A stretch of 64,000 nucleotides of DNA from DAITPV01 sp050692555 (GCA_050692555.1 JBOGVS010000014.1:1-64000), one strand, 5' to 3'. Shown: positions 39,337-48,245, counted from the first letter of the stretch. Notes: generated from the letters alone by a model not told the origin. Numbers and translations are program-made.

Positions 39337-40808
39337 GCCGCCTCCCGAACCAGGGCGGGGCGTTCGGCCAGCCCCAGGTCCTGCTCGAACGCCTGCGCGG
39401 CCCGGAGCACGGTGGGCTCATCGAGGTGCTTGCCCATGAGCTGGAGGCCGATCGGCAGACCCCGGTCGTCCAGGCCGCAGGGAACCGAGATGGCCGGGTT
39501 CCCGGCCAGGTCGCTGGGGATCGTGAAGATGTCGGAGAGGTACATGGCCAGGGGGTCCTCGGCCTTCTCCCCGATCCGGAACGCCACGGTCGGCGAGGTC
39601 GGTCCCAGCAACAGGTCGTGGTCGGAAAACGCGTTCTCGAAGTCCCGGATCACCAGGGTGCGGACCTTCTGGGCCTGGCCGTAGTAGGCCTCGTAGTACC
39701 CCGCGGACAGGGAGTAGGTGCCCAGGATGATCCGGCGCTTGACCTCGTCGCCGAACCCCTCGCCGCGGGTCCGCATGTTCATCTCGACCACGTCGGCGGC
39801 ATCACTGGCTCGGTGGCCGTACCGCACCCCGTCGTACCGGGCCAGGTTCGACGAGCACTCCGCGGGAGCGATCAGGTAGTACGCGGACAACGCGTACTCG
39901 GTGTGGGGCAGGGCGGCCTCCCCGATCTCCGCCCCCAGCCCTGCCAGGCGATCGATCGACGCCTCGATGGCGGCACGCACTCCCGGCTCCACTCCCTCGC
40001 CCAGCCACTCTCGGACCACGCCGATCCGCAGTCCGCTCACTCCCCCGTCCAGCCCTTCCGTGTAGTCGCGAGGCTCGGTCGGCAGGGAGGTGGCATCGAG
40101 CCGGTCCTTGCCGGCGATCGCCGACACCAGCGTGGCGCAGTCCCGGACGTCGCGGGTCAGCGTGCCGATGTGGTCGAGGGAGGAGGCGAACGCGATAAGC
40201 CCGTACCTGGAGATCAGCCCGTACGTCGGCTTGAAGCCCACCACCCCGCACAGCGCCGCGGGCTGCCGCACCGATCCCCCGGTGTCGGTGCCCAGGGCCC
40301 ATACCGCTTCCCCGGCCGCCACCGCCGCCGCGGACCCCCCCGACGAGCCGCCCGGTACGGTCTCCGGGTCCCACGGATTGTGCGTGGGGAAGTACCCCGA
40401 GTTCTCCGTGGACGACCCCATGGCGAACTCGTCGCAGTTCGTCTTGCCGAGCAGCACCGACCCCCCCGCCTGGAGCCGGGCCCACGGGGTGCAGTCGTAG
40501 GGGGGCACGTAGGTCCGCAGGATCTTCGACCCGCACGTCGTGGTGATGCCGTTCGTGCACAGCACGTCCTTGAGAGCGAGCGGCACCCCCGCCACCGGCG
40601 AGAGCTCCTCTCCGGCAGCCACCCGTGCGTCGGCGGCCCGGGCCTGGTCTCGGGCCCGATCCGCGGTGACCTCCAGGAACGCGTTCACCCTCCCGTCGAC
40701 GGCCTCGATCCGACCGAGGCAGGATTCGGTGGCCTCGAGAGCGGTGGCCTGGCGGTCGCGCAGAGCCCGGGCCAGGTCGTGGCCGGTGAGGTCGCAGAGC
40801 TCGGTCAC
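39333..40808 (-). CDS. gatA: Aspartyl/glutamyl-tRNA amidotransferase subunit A
   Basis: The 491-residue amidase subunit of GatCAB, which supplies ammonia from glutamine. The Ser-cisSer-Lys triad is K80 (LALKDV), S155 (GGSSGGS) and S179 (TGGSVRQP), matching the family positions. GTG start, 10 bases after gatC. It works with gatC and gatB and serves the tRNA-Gln at 8.15 kb. Confidence 0.97.
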   Translation of the reverse strand: MTELCDLTGHDLARALRDRQATALEATESCLGRIEAVDGRVNAFLEVTADRARDQARAADARVAAGEELSPVAGVPLALKDVLCTNGITTTCGSKILRTYVPPYDCTPWARLQAGGSVLLGKTNCDEFAMGSSTENSGYFPTHNPWDPETVPGGSSGGSAAAVAAGEAVWALGTDTGGSVRQPAALCGVVGFKPTYGLISRYGLIAFASSLDHIGTLTRDVRDCATLVSAIAGKDRLDATSLPTEPRDYTEGLDGGVSGLRIGVVREWLGEGVEPGVRAAIEASIDRLAGLGAEIGEAALPHTEYALSAYYLIAPAECSSNLARYDGVRYGHRASDAADVVEMNMRTRGEGFGDEVKRRIILGTYSLSAGYYEAYYGQAQKVRTLVIRDFENAFSDHDLLLGPTSPTVAFRIGEKAEDPLAMYLSDIFTIPSDLAGNPAISVPCGLDDRGLPIGLQLMGKHLDEPTVLRAAQAFEQDLGLAERPALVREAA

Positions 40809-40818
40809 CGGACTGCCC

Positions 40819-41112
40819 TCACTCCACCTCGATGATCCGAGGCACCTTGAACCGCCCGTCGTCGGTCTCGGGCGCTCCGGCCAGGGCCCGGTCCCGCGGG
40901 AGTGACTCCCAGGGCTCGTCGTCGTCGCGGAACACGTTGCGCTGGGGAGCGGGGTGCGCGGTGGGCGGCACGTCGTCGGCGGCCACCTCGCGGACCCGTT
41001 CGGCGGCCTCCAGGATCACCCCCAGCTGGGCGCGAAGCCGCTCCCGTTCCTCGTCGGTGAGCGCCAGCCGCGCCAAGCGGGCGACGTGGTCGACATCGAT
41101 CTCAACCGGCAT
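40819..41112 (-). CDS. gatC: Aspartyl/glutamyl-tRNA amidotransferase subunit C
   Basis: The 97-residue GatC subunit, which wraps GatA and GatB. It has the N-terminal helices DHVARLARLALTDEERERL, typical of GatC, and an AHPAPQRNVFRDD segment near the middle. It lies 28 bases after ligA. Confidence 0.95.
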   Translation of the reverse strand: MPVEIDVDHVARLARLALTDEERERLRAQLGVILEAAERVREVAADDVPPTAHPAPQRNVFRDDDEPWESLPRDRALAGAPETDDGRFKVPRIIEVE

Positions 41113-41140
41113 CAGCGGCAGTCTAGCCGAGGGGAGTTCG

Positions 41141-43201
41141 TTAGCTCCCGCGGGTTGCAGCCTTGGCCCGGGGCTTGGTGCGGCCCAAGCGCTTCAGGAA
41201 CTCCTTCTCGTCGATGGTCTCCACGCCCAGGCCCTGGGCCTTGTCGTACTTCGTCCCGGGGTCCGTTCCCGCCACCACGAAGTCGGTCTTCTTCGACACG
41301 CTGGAGGCCACCCGGGCGCCGGCCTCCTCGGCGGCCTTGGTGGCCTCCTCCCGAGACATCGACTCCAGCCCGCCGGTGAGGACGATGGTCTTGCCGGTCA
41401 GCGGTCCCTTGGCCTTCTTCTTCTTCGGCGGATCCGCCATCCGAACCCCGGCCTTGCGAAGCTTGTCGAGGAGCTTCCGGTTCCCCCGGTCGGCGAACCA
41501 GTCGTGGACCGCCCGGGCCACCACCGGGCCGATCTCCTCCACGGCTTCCAGATCCTCCACCGACGCGTCCTTGAGCGTGTCGATGGACCCGAACGCGTCG
41601 GCCAGCACCTGGGCCACGTGGCCCCCGACGTGGGGGATCGAGAGAGCCACCAGGAGCCGCCACAGCTCACGGTCCTTTCCCGCCTCGATGGAGCGCCGGA
41701 GGTTGGAGATCGACTTGTCCTTGAACCCCGGCAGCTCGGCGAGCTGCTCGTCCGTGATCGCGTAGATGTCTGCGGGGTCCTCCACCCACCCCCGATCGAT
41801 CAGCAGCAGACCGGTCTTGTACCCGAGGTGCTCGATGTCCATCCCGCCACGCGAAGCGAAGTGGAACAGCCACTCGATGTTCTGAGAGGGACAGCCCCGT
41901 CGGTTCGGACACCGCCAGTAGGCCTCGCCTTCCTTCCGAACCAGTGCGGTGCCGCACGAGGTGCATTTCTTGGGAAACCTCCACCTCCGGGCCCCTTTCT
42001 TCCGCTTGGCGGGCACCGGCCCGATGACCTCGGGGATCACGTCGCCGGCCCGGCGGACGATCACCGTGTCGCCCTCCCGGACGTCCTTGCGGGCCACCTC
42101 GTCCTCGTTGTGCAGGGTGGCGGTGGTAACCGTGACGCCGCCGACGAACACCGGCTCGAGGAACGCGAACGGGGTCACCACGCCGGTCCGGCCGGTGTGG
42201 ACGAAGATGTTCTTGAGCACGGTGGTCCGTTCCTCCGGGGGGAACTTGTAAGCGATGGCCCATCTGGGCGCCTTGCTGGTGGCGCCCAGCTCCTCTTGCA
42301 GGGCGATCTGGTCCACCTTGACAACAACGCCGTCGATCTCGTAGTCGATGTCGTGGCGGTTCCTCTGCCACCGTTCGCAGAAGCTGAACACCTCCTCGAG
42401 GGTCTCCAACTTCTCCGTGGTGGGCGGCACCGGTAGTCCCGCTTCCTTGAGGTACTCGAGGGACTCGGAGTGCCGCTGGGACCGGCGTCCCTCGGCCACG
42501 CCGACCCCGTAGCACCACAGGCTCAGGGGCCGGGACGCCGTGACCGCGGGATCCTTCTGGCGCAGCGTGCCGGCCCCCGCGTTGCGGGGGTTGGCGAAGG
42601 CCCGGCCACCCTGCTCCAGGAGCTGCTTGTTGAGGCGCTCGAACGCCTTCACCGGGAGATACACCTCGCCACGAACCTCCAGGACGCTGGAGTGGCCGCC
42701 GCCCCGGAGCTTGGCCGGTACCGCGCGGATCGTGCGGATGTTCGCGGTGATGTCGTCGCCCACGATTCCGTCCCCGCGGGTGGCGCCCCGGGTGTAGGAG
42801 CCGTTCTCGTACGTGAGGGACACAGCCACGCCGTCGATCTTCAGCTCGCAAACGAAGTCGGCTTGCCGGCCCAGAGCTCGTTCCAGCCGCTTGCCCCACG
42901 CGTTTAGCTCCTCCCACGAGAACGCGTTGTCGAGGGAGAGCATCGGGGCCCGGTGGCGCACCGGAGCGAACAGCTCGGAGGGCTGGCCCCCGACCCGCTG
43001 GGTGGGGCTCTCCGGGATGATGAGCTCGGGGAACTCGTCCTCCAGGGCCTTGAGCTCCCGCATGAGCTCGTCGAACTCCGCGTCCGAGACCTCGGGGTCA
43101 TCCAGGACGTGGTACCGGTAATTGTGGTGATCGATGAGGTCCTGGAGCTCCTCCACCCGGCGCTTGGCCTCGGACCGGCGCTCGACGTCCCGCTGGCTCA
43201 C
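41141..43201 (-). CDS. ligA: NAD-dependent DNA ligase LigA
   Basis: Seals nicks during replication and repair. The 686-residue protein has the Ia domain and adenylation lysine K121 (ELKIDG), OB domain (GVVTPFAFLEPV), a zinc finger with CTSCGT and CPNRRGC, helix-hairpin-helix repeats and a C-terminal BRCT domain (from about 600). The GTG overlaps the MOSC gene stop as GTGA. The operon order mnmA-...-ligA-gatCAB is actinobacterial. Confidence 0.97.
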   Translation of the reverse strand: MSQRDVERRSEAKRRVEELQDLIDHHNYRYHVLDDPEVSDAEFDELMRELKALEDEFPELIIPESPTQRVGGQPSELFAPVRHRAPMLSLDNAFSWEELNAWGKRLERALGRQADFVCELKIDGVAVSLTYENGSYTRGATRGDGIVGDDITANIRTIRAVPAKLRGGGHSSVLEVRGEVYLPVKAFERLNKQLLEQGGRAFANPRNAGAGTLRQKDPAVTASRPLSLWCYGVGVAEGRRSQRHSESLEYLKEAGLPVPPTTEKLETLEEVFSFCERWQRNRHDIDYEIDGVVVKVDQIALQEELGATSKAPRWAIAYKFPPEERTTVLKNIFVHTGRTGVVTPFAFLEPVFVGGVTVTTATLHNEDEVARKDVREGDTVIVRRAGDVIPEVIGPVPAKRKKGARRWRFPKKCTSCGTALVRKEGEAYWRCPNRRGCPSQNIEWLFHFASRGGMDIEHLGYKTGLLLIDRGWVEDPADIYAITDEQLAELPGFKDKSISNLRRSIEAGKDRELWRLLVALSIPHVGGHVAQVLADAFGSIDTLKDASVEDLEAVEEIGPVVARAVHDWFADRGNRKLLDKLRKAGVRMADPPKKKKAKGPLTGKTIVLTGGLESMSREEATKAAEEAGARVASSVSKKTDFVVAGTDPGTKYDKAQGLGVETIDEKEFLKRLGRTKPRAKAATRGS

Positions 43202-43635
43202 CGCACCTCGACCGGGTCGCCCACCCGGACCAGCCCGCCCCCGACCACCCGGGCCAGGATCCCCCGTCGTCCCACCAGCCGGCGGCGCATGGCCTCGAGA
43301 TCCTCGGCGCCCAGATGCTCGCCGATGTGGGTGCACGGATCGCACGGCTTGCTGACCTCGATCTCCACGTCCCCCAACCGCAGCCGGGCACCGAACTCGA
43401 GCGTCTGAAGGCCGGGCAGCTCGACGGTGACCTGCTCGCGGAGGTCACCGGGAGACAGCCCCAGCGCGGACAGGCTCTCGGTGTCCATCAGGAGGACCGA
43501 CCGGGTGTCCCGGTCGGCGTGGATGTCGCCTTCGAGGCCGCCCCGAGCTACCGCCTTGACCTCGTCCCGGAACGACATGGGCCCGTGCCGTTGCTCGCAC
43601 ACCTGGAGGGAGATCACCCGGCCGGCCATCACCAA
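43198..43635 (-). CDS. MOSC-domain protein
   Basis: A 145-residue MOSC-domain protein (molybdenum cofactor sulfurase C-terminal fold) with the invariant Cys in KPCDPCTHIGEHL, the GGLEGDIHAD entry motif and the RRGILARVVGGGLV strand near the C terminus. Family members such as YiiM handle sulfur transfer or reduce N-hydroxylated compounds with molybdenum cofactor. It sits between two unrelated housekeeping genes, linked to ligA by a 4-base overlap. Confidence 0.88.
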   Translation of the reverse strand: MVMAGRVISLQVCEQRHGPMSFRDEVKAVARGGLEGDIHADRDTRSVLLMDTESLSALGLSPGDLREQVTVELPGLQTLEFGARLRLGDVEIEVSKPCDPCTHIGEHLGAEDLEAMRRRLVGRRGILARVVGGGLVRVGDPVEVR

Positions 43636-43662
43636 CCGAGGATACCTGGGGTGGAGCCGGCC

Positions 43663-44166
43663 CTACCCGACCGGAGGCTTCTCCAGCTTCCGTAGCCGGG
43701 CGGCCATGGACTTCATGATCCGGGTGGCCAGGAGCGGGTCCCGGGCCAGCATGTCCGACAGGCTCTTGCCCGAGAGGGTGAGGAATCGCCCCGGCGTCTC
43801 GGTGACCACGGAAGCGCCTCGAGGCTCGCCGTCGAGCAGGGACATCTCACCGAAGAAGTCCCCTCGCTTCAGCCGGGCCACCGTGCGGCCCCGGCGGACG
43901 ACCTTGGCCCGGCCGTCGAGGATCACGAAGAACACCGAACCCGCTGCACCTTCCCTGACCACGGTGGTGCCCTCACGGCGCTCGGTCACGCCGCTGGCCT
44001 TGGCCAATTGGCGAAGGTGTCGCCGGGGCAGTCCCTCGAACAGGGGCACCTTGGCCAGGGCCTCTTCGCGCTCGGCGATGCGGGCTCGCACCACCTTCCC
44101 GCCGCCTCGAGCCGTCGGCCGGTGCTCCCATTCAACTCGCGAGCCGGTCCACGTGTCCCTGGCCAT
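43663..44166 (-). CDS. Cyclic nucleotide-binding domain protein
   Basis: A 167-residue protein with a single CRP-type cNMP-binding domain (about residues 38-155). PLFEGLPRRHL starts the fold, and the phosphate-binding cassette is GDFFGEMSLLDGEPRGASV (with the Arg as R117). There is no HTH, so it is a small effector, not a transcription factor. The basic N-terminal 35 residues are unstructured. The ATG shares one base with the mnmA stop. A second such protein is at 54298-54729, and a cyclase is encoded at 8.4-9.6 kb. Confidence 0.9.
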   Translation of the reverse strand: MARDTWTGSRVEWEHRPTARGGGKVVRARIAEREEALAKVPLFEGLPRRHLRQLAKASGVTERREGTTVVREGAAGSVFFVILDGRAKVVRRGRTVARLKRGDFFGEMSLLDGEPRGASVVTETPGRFLTLSGKSLSDMLARDPLLATRIMKSMAARLRKLEKPPVG

Positions 44167-45236
44167 TAGCCCTCCCTGGCTCGAGTGATCGTCCCTCCCC
44201 CGACGACCTCGTCGCCGGAGTAGAACACCACACTCTGCCCGGGGGCCACCGCTCGCTGGGGGGAACGGAACTCCACGCGGGCACCGTCGTCCCCGACGGG
44301 CGCCACCACGGCCGCGGCCTCCTCGCCCCGGTACCGGATCTTCACCGAGGCCTCGAACGGCTCGGCCGGCCGCCCGGCGATCCAGTTCACCCGTTCCGCC
44401 TCCAGCCCTCGGCGCGACAGCAGTGCCGCGGGACCGACCACCACCCGGTTCGCCCCGGAGTCGACGTCCACCACGTAGGTTCGCTCTCCCGTGGAGACCC
44501 CCAGGCCTCGGCGCTGCCCGATCGTGTACCGGAAGGCGCCCTGGTGCACGCCCAGGGACCGCCCCTCGGCGTCCACTACATCGCCTCGGCGAGCGAGGTG
44601 AGGAGCCCGGGCGGCGACGAACTCGCCGGCATCCGCGGCCGGAGCGAAGCACAGGTCCTGGGAGTCGGGCTTGCCGGCCACCGGGAGCCTCAGTCGTTCC
44701 GCGTGGCCCCGGGTCGCCGCCTTGGTCATCTCCCCCACCGGGAACGTGGCCCGGCCCAGCTGTCGCTGGGTGAGCCCGGCCAGCACGTACGACTGGTCCT
44801 TGTCGCGGTCGAGTCCCCGGAGCAGCCGCCACCGTCCGTCGCCGGTTCGCCGGGTTCGGACGTAGTGCCCGGTGGCCACCAGGTCGGCGCCCAGCTCTTC
44901 GGCCCGGTCCAGGAACGCCCCGAACTTGATCCGCTCGTTGCACCGAACGCACGGGTTGGGGGTGCGACCGGCCTCGTGCTCCGCCAGGTAGTCCCCGATC
45001 ACCCGGTCCTCGAACACCTCCGACAGGTCGAGCACCTCGAAGGGGAACCCGGCGGTCTCGGCCACCTCCCGGGCGTCGGATTCCGCCTGCGGGCCGCAGC
45101 AGCCGTGCTCCACACCATCGGTATGCACCAGCTTCAGGTGGGAGCCCACGACGTCGTACCCCCGCTCGGCCAGCAGGCAAGCGGCAACAGAGGAGTCCAC
45201 TCCCCCGCTCATGGCGACCAGCACCGACGGCGACAT
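44166..45236 (-). CDS. mnmA: tRNA-uridine 2-sulfurtransferase MnmA
   Basis: 2-thiolates U34 of tRNA-Lys, -Glu and -Gln in the cytosol. In this 356-residue protein, the PP-loop SGGVDSS is at 10-16, and the catalytic cysteines are C99 (NPCVRCN) and C196 (SQDLCF). The ATG at 45236 was chosen because the protein normally begins just before the PP-loop; an earlier GTG at 45281 is possible. No cysteine desulfurase (iscS) is next to it, unlike in mycobacteria. First gene of the mnmA-cNMP-MOSC-ligA-gatCAB operon. Confidence 0.95.
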   Translation of the reverse strand: MSPSVLVAMSGGVDSSVAACLLAERGYDVVGSHLKLVHTDGVEHGCCGPQAESDAREVAETAGFPFEVLDLSEVFEDRVIGDYLAEHEAGRTPNPCVRCNERIKFGAFLDRAEELGADLVATGHYVRTRRTGDGRWRLLRGLDRDKDQSYVLAGLTQRQLGRATFPVGEMTKAATRGHAERLRLPVAGKPDSQDLCFAPAADAGEFVAARAPHLARRGDVVDAEGRSLGVHQGAFRYTIGQRRGLGVSTGERTYVVDVDSGANRVVVGPAALLSRRGLEAERVNWIAGRPAEPFEASVKIRYRGEEAAAVVAPVGDDGARVEFRSPQRAVAPGQSVVFYSGDEVVGGGTITRAREG

Positions 45237-45328
45237 CGAGCCTGAGGGTAACAGGCTGCTCGCAGGCATCGGGTCGGTCACGATGACGGAACTGCGAGAA
45301 TGCTCCGAGGCGAGCGAGAGGAGTGGCG

Positions 45329-45775
45329 ATGTCCCGGTCGACCGTGGAGGCAGAGCAGCGGGCCGTGCCGATGATCTCCTACGAGAACGTCGCAGAGGCG
45401 ATCGACTGGCTCAGCAAGGCCTTCGGCTTCAGAGAGAAGGGCGGTGAGCGATACACCGAACCCGACGGCACCGTGTCGCACGCCGAGCTGGAGCTCGACG
45501 GCGCCGTGGTGATGCTGGGATGGCCGGGGCCGGCGTACCGGAGCCCCCCCCGACACCAGGAGGTCTGCGAGTACGCCCGGGAATGGCTGTCGGTGCCCCA
45601 CGGGGTCGACGGCTCCCTCGTCTACGTCGATGATGTTGACCTCCACTACGAACAGGCACGATCCGCGGGAGCGGAGATCCTTCTGGAGCTCCGAGACGAG
45701 CCTTACGGACGCGGCTACAACGCCGCCGATGCCGAGGGTCACCGGTGGATGTTCTTGCAGGCCCCCGCAGGATAG
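45329..45775 (+). CDS. VOC/glyoxalase-fold protein
   Basis: A 148-residue glyoxalase/bleomycin-resistance superfamily protein: paired betaalphabetabetabeta modules (YENVAEAIDWLSKAFGF at 20-36; SLVYVDDVDLHYEQARSAGAEIL; YNAADAEGHRWMF). It lacks an obvious metal His at the first position of the module, so may bind a ligand instead of catalysing. AGAGGAG lies before the ATG. It is followed by the cyclase-family gene after 7 bases. Confidence 0.82.
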   Translation: MSRSTVEAEQRAVPMISYENVAEAIDWLSKAFGFREKGGERYTEPDGTVSHAELELDGAVVMLGWPGPAYRSPPRHQEVCEYAREWLSVPHGVDGSLVYVDDVDLHYEQARSAGAEILLELRDEPYGRGYNAADAEGHRWMFLQAPAG

Positions 45776-45782
45776 GCCCCGC

Positions 45783-46436
45783 ATGCTGGTTGATCTCAGC
45801 TTTCCGATCGAGGACGGGATGCCCACACTGCCGGGAGTGCTGCCCGAGGCCCGGGTGAGCGCCATCCTCGATCACGATGCCTCCCGGGAGCGGTATCAGG
45901 GCAAGGCCGAGTTCTACCCGGGGCGGGTGGACATCCCCGGCAACACCGGGACGTACCTCGACGCTCCGTTCCACCGCCACCGGGACCGCGAGGACCTGGC
46001 GGCGATCCAGCTCGAACGTCTGGCCAACCTTCCGGGCATCCTGGTCGAAGCCGGGACCGCCGCATCCTCTGTCGCCATCGACCTCCAGCCGCAGGAGATT
46101 CGGGGACGAGCCGTGCTGCTCCGGACCGGGTGGGACCGGCGGTGGGGAACCGACTCGTACTGGGAGCCGGATCCCTATCTGTCGCCGGAAGCGATCGACC
46201 TGCTAATCGAAGGCGGAGCGGCTCTGGTCGGCGTGGACTGGAACAACGTCGACGACACGTCCGATCCGGCGCGTCCTGCCCACACCCGTCTGTTGGAGGC
46301 TGGCGTGCTGATCCTGGAGCGCCTCCGCGGCCTGGAGGCCCTGCCACGCGAAGGGTTCACGGTCACCGCGGTCCCCCCGGCGATCGTCCGGGGAGCGTCG
46401 TTCCCGGTCCGGGCGTTCGCGGACGTGCCCGGCTAG
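45783..46436 (+). CDS. Cyclase-family protein (kynurenine formamidase-like fold)
   Basis: A 217-residue member of the cyclase family (PF04199), which includes KynB-type arylformamidase. The metal-binding HTGTHxDxPxH motif is altered to NTGTYLDAPFHRH (about residues 57-69), losing the first and second His, while the Asp and the last His remain. Downstream it has GVDWNNVDDT in the position of the family's GID...D motif. A kynurenine formamidase would fill the missing step of the kynurenine route in this window, but the changed metal residues and 23-kb distance make this uncertain. It ends in CTAG shared with etfA. Confidence 0.8.
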   Translation: MLVDLSFPIEDGMPTLPGVLPEARVSAILDHDASRERYQGKAEFYPGRVDIPGNTGTYLDAPFHRHRDREDLAAIQLERLANLPGILVEAGTAASSVAIDLQPQEIRGRAVLLRTGWDRRWGTDSYWEPDPYLSPEAIDLLIEGGAALVGVDWNNVDDTSDPARPAHTRLLEAGVLILERLRGLEALPREGFTVTAVPPAIVRGASFPVRAFADVPG

Positions 46437-47392
46437 CCGGATCCCTTGATCTGCTCGGTGACCTTGGGGACCACCTTCAGAGCGTCGCCCACCACCCCCA
46501 GATCGACCAGCTTGAAGATGGGGGCGTCGGGGTCCTTGTTGATGGCGATGATCCGCTTGGCCTCCTTCATCCCCACCTGGTGCTGGGTGGCACCGCTGAT
46601 CCCGATGGCGATGTACACGTCGGGCTTGACGGTGATCCCGGTCTGCCCGATCTGCATGGCATAGGGCACCCACCCCGCGTCCACCACGGCGCGGGTGGCC
46701 CCCACCGCCGCGTTCCCGATGGCCTTGGCCAGATCGTTGAGCAGCTCGAAGTTCTTGGGGTCCTGGAGTCCTCGGCCTCCGGACACCACCACGGGCGCCT
46801 GGTCGAGCTTCGGCCCGGTGGATTCCTCCTCGTGGCGCTCCACGAGCTTGGCCGACTTCAGCTCGTCGGGGACCTCGATCTCCACCGGCACGACCTCGGC
46901 CTGGCCCCCGGAGGGCTCGGCCACGAAGGACTTCGGCCGCACCAGGACGAGCTTGGGGTCCGGGCCGCCCAGCTCCACATCGGCGATCTTGGTGCCGCCG
47001 AAGATCTGCGTCTGTGCCCGGTCGGGTGCGGTGACCTCGCTGGCGTTGCTCATCAGCGTCGAGCCGGTACGAGCCTGGAGCCGACCTGCCACGTCGCGCG
47101 AGTTGTACGTGGAGCCGAACAGGATCAGGTTCGGCTGATGCTGCTTCACCAGCTGGTGGAGCGCGTGGACCCGGGGCTGAGCGAGGTGCTCGTCGTACAC
47201 GGAATCGTCACCCGCGTACACCTTCTGGGCGCCGTGCTCACCGAGTGGACCGGCGGCTCCCTTGGCCCCCGACCCCAGCACCACCGCTTCCACCGTGTCG
47301 CCGAGCTCCCGGGCCTTGGTCAGGAGCTCCAGGGCGGTCACGTTGAGCGTCCCGTCCGGCCCGATCTCCCCGTACACCCAGACCGTGGTCAC
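46433..47392 (-). CDS. etfA: Electron transfer flavoprotein alpha subunit
   Basis: The 319-residue alpha subunit of the heterodimeric ETF, which takes electrons from acyl-CoA dehydrogenases and passes them to ETF-quinone oxidoreductase. The C-terminal FAD domain carries VVSGGRGLQ, GASRAVVDAG-like GATRAVVDAGW, GQTG and the GISGATQHQVGM adenosine motif. GTG start one base after the etfB stop. Partner for the acyl-CoA dehydrogenases encoded at 29.8 and 32.2 kb. Confidence 0.96.
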   Translation of the reverse strand: MTTVWVYGEIGPDGTLNVTALELLTKARELGDTVEAVVLGSGAKGAAGPLGEHGAQKVYAGDDSVYDEHLAQPRVHALHQLVKQHQPNLILFGSTYNSRDVAGRLQARTGSTLMSNASEVTAPDRAQTQIFGGTKIADVELGGPDPKLVLVRPKSFVAEPSGGQAEVVPVEIEVPDELKSAKLVERHEEESTGPKLDQAPVVVSGGRGLQDPKNFELLNDLAKAIGNAAVGATRAVVDAGWVPYAMQIGQTGITVKPDVYIAIGISGATQHQVGMKEAKRIIAINKDPDAPIFKLVDLGVVGDALKVVPKVTEQIKGSG

Positions 47393-47393
47393 C

Positions 47394-48161
47394 TCAGACC
47401 ACCTTCGCTTCCTTGAGGAACTGCACGATCCGCTCCGCGGCGCTGCCGTCGTCCTCGATGACCTCCCCGGCCTCACGCTCGGGGGCCGGCTCGATCGCGG
47501 TGACGTTCTGGGTGGCCTTCACCGTTTCCGCGTCGAACCCCAGGTCCGAGAGACTGAGCTGCTCCACCGGCTTCTGCTTCGCCTGCATGATCCCCTTGAG
47601 GGTGGGATACCGCGGCGTCGTGGCTCCCGCCGTCACCGTGACCAGGGCCGGCAGCGACGACTTCACGACCTCGTAGCCCTCCTCGGTCTGGCGCTCGATC
47701 TTGATCGACCCGTCGGACAGCTCGAACTTCCGGGCAAACGTGAGGGCCGGCAGGCCCAGGAACTCCGCCAGCGCCTGGGGCAGCGTGCCGGTGTAGCCGT
47801 CGGTGGACTCCACCGCGGCCAGCACCAGGTCCGGCTCCTGGAGCTGGATCGCCGTGGACAGGACCATTGCCGTGGCCAGGGTGTCGGAGCCTCGCAGCGC
47901 GTCGTCGGTGATCAGCACGCCTTTCGCGGCTCCCAGCGACAGGGCCTTGCGGACCGCATCCATGGCCGGCGCGGGGCCCATCGATACCACCGTGACTTCG
48001 CCGCCCTCCTTCTCGGTGATCTCCAGGGCTGCCTCGATGGCCGGTTCGTCACCGGGATCCAGGCTTCCTTCCACCCCCTCCCGGACCAACAGGAAGTCGT
48101 CCCCGATCTCCGGCGTGCCGGTTGGATCCGGGATGTACTTGGCCAACACCACGACGTTCAA
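47394..48161 (-). CDS. etfB: Electron transfer flavoprotein beta subunit
   Basis: The 255-residue beta subunit, which binds AMP and forms the docking loop. It has the VVVLAKYIPDP start, the ETF-beta signature region LPALVTVTAGATTPRYPTLKGIMQAK and, upstream of it, the recognition loop. The TTG start has GAGGAGG five bases upstream (minus strand). First gene of the etfBA operon, followed closely by etfA. Confidence 0.96.
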   Translation of the reverse strand: MNVVVLAKYIPDPTGTPEIGDDFLLVREGVEGSLDPGDEPAIEAALEITEKEGGEVTVVSMGPAPAMDAVRKALSLGAAKGVLITDDALRGSDTLATAMVLSTAIQLQEPDLVLAAVESTDGYTGTLPQALAEFLGLPALTFARKFELSDGSIKIERQTEEGYEVVKSSLPALVTVTAGATTPRYPTLKGIMQAKQKPVEQLSLSDLGFDAETVKATQNVTAIEPAPEREAGEVIEDDGSAAERIVQFLKEAKVV

Positions 48162-48245
48162 GCGAGCCTCCTCGGAGAAAGGACCCCTATTTGTACCCGA
48201 TTCGGCCCGGCCGTGGCCGCGCCTCGTGACCCCGATAATGGGCCG

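Noticed and set aside
40832..42436. A long plus-strand frame across gatC and ligA
   Set aside because: Antisense to conserved genes with intact catalytic motifs.
45269..45281. Earlier starts for mnmA (GTG at 45281, ATG at 45269)
   Set aside because: They add 11-15 residues with no family similarity and no ribosome site; the ATG at 45236 lies right before the PP-loop strand as in other MnmA proteins.
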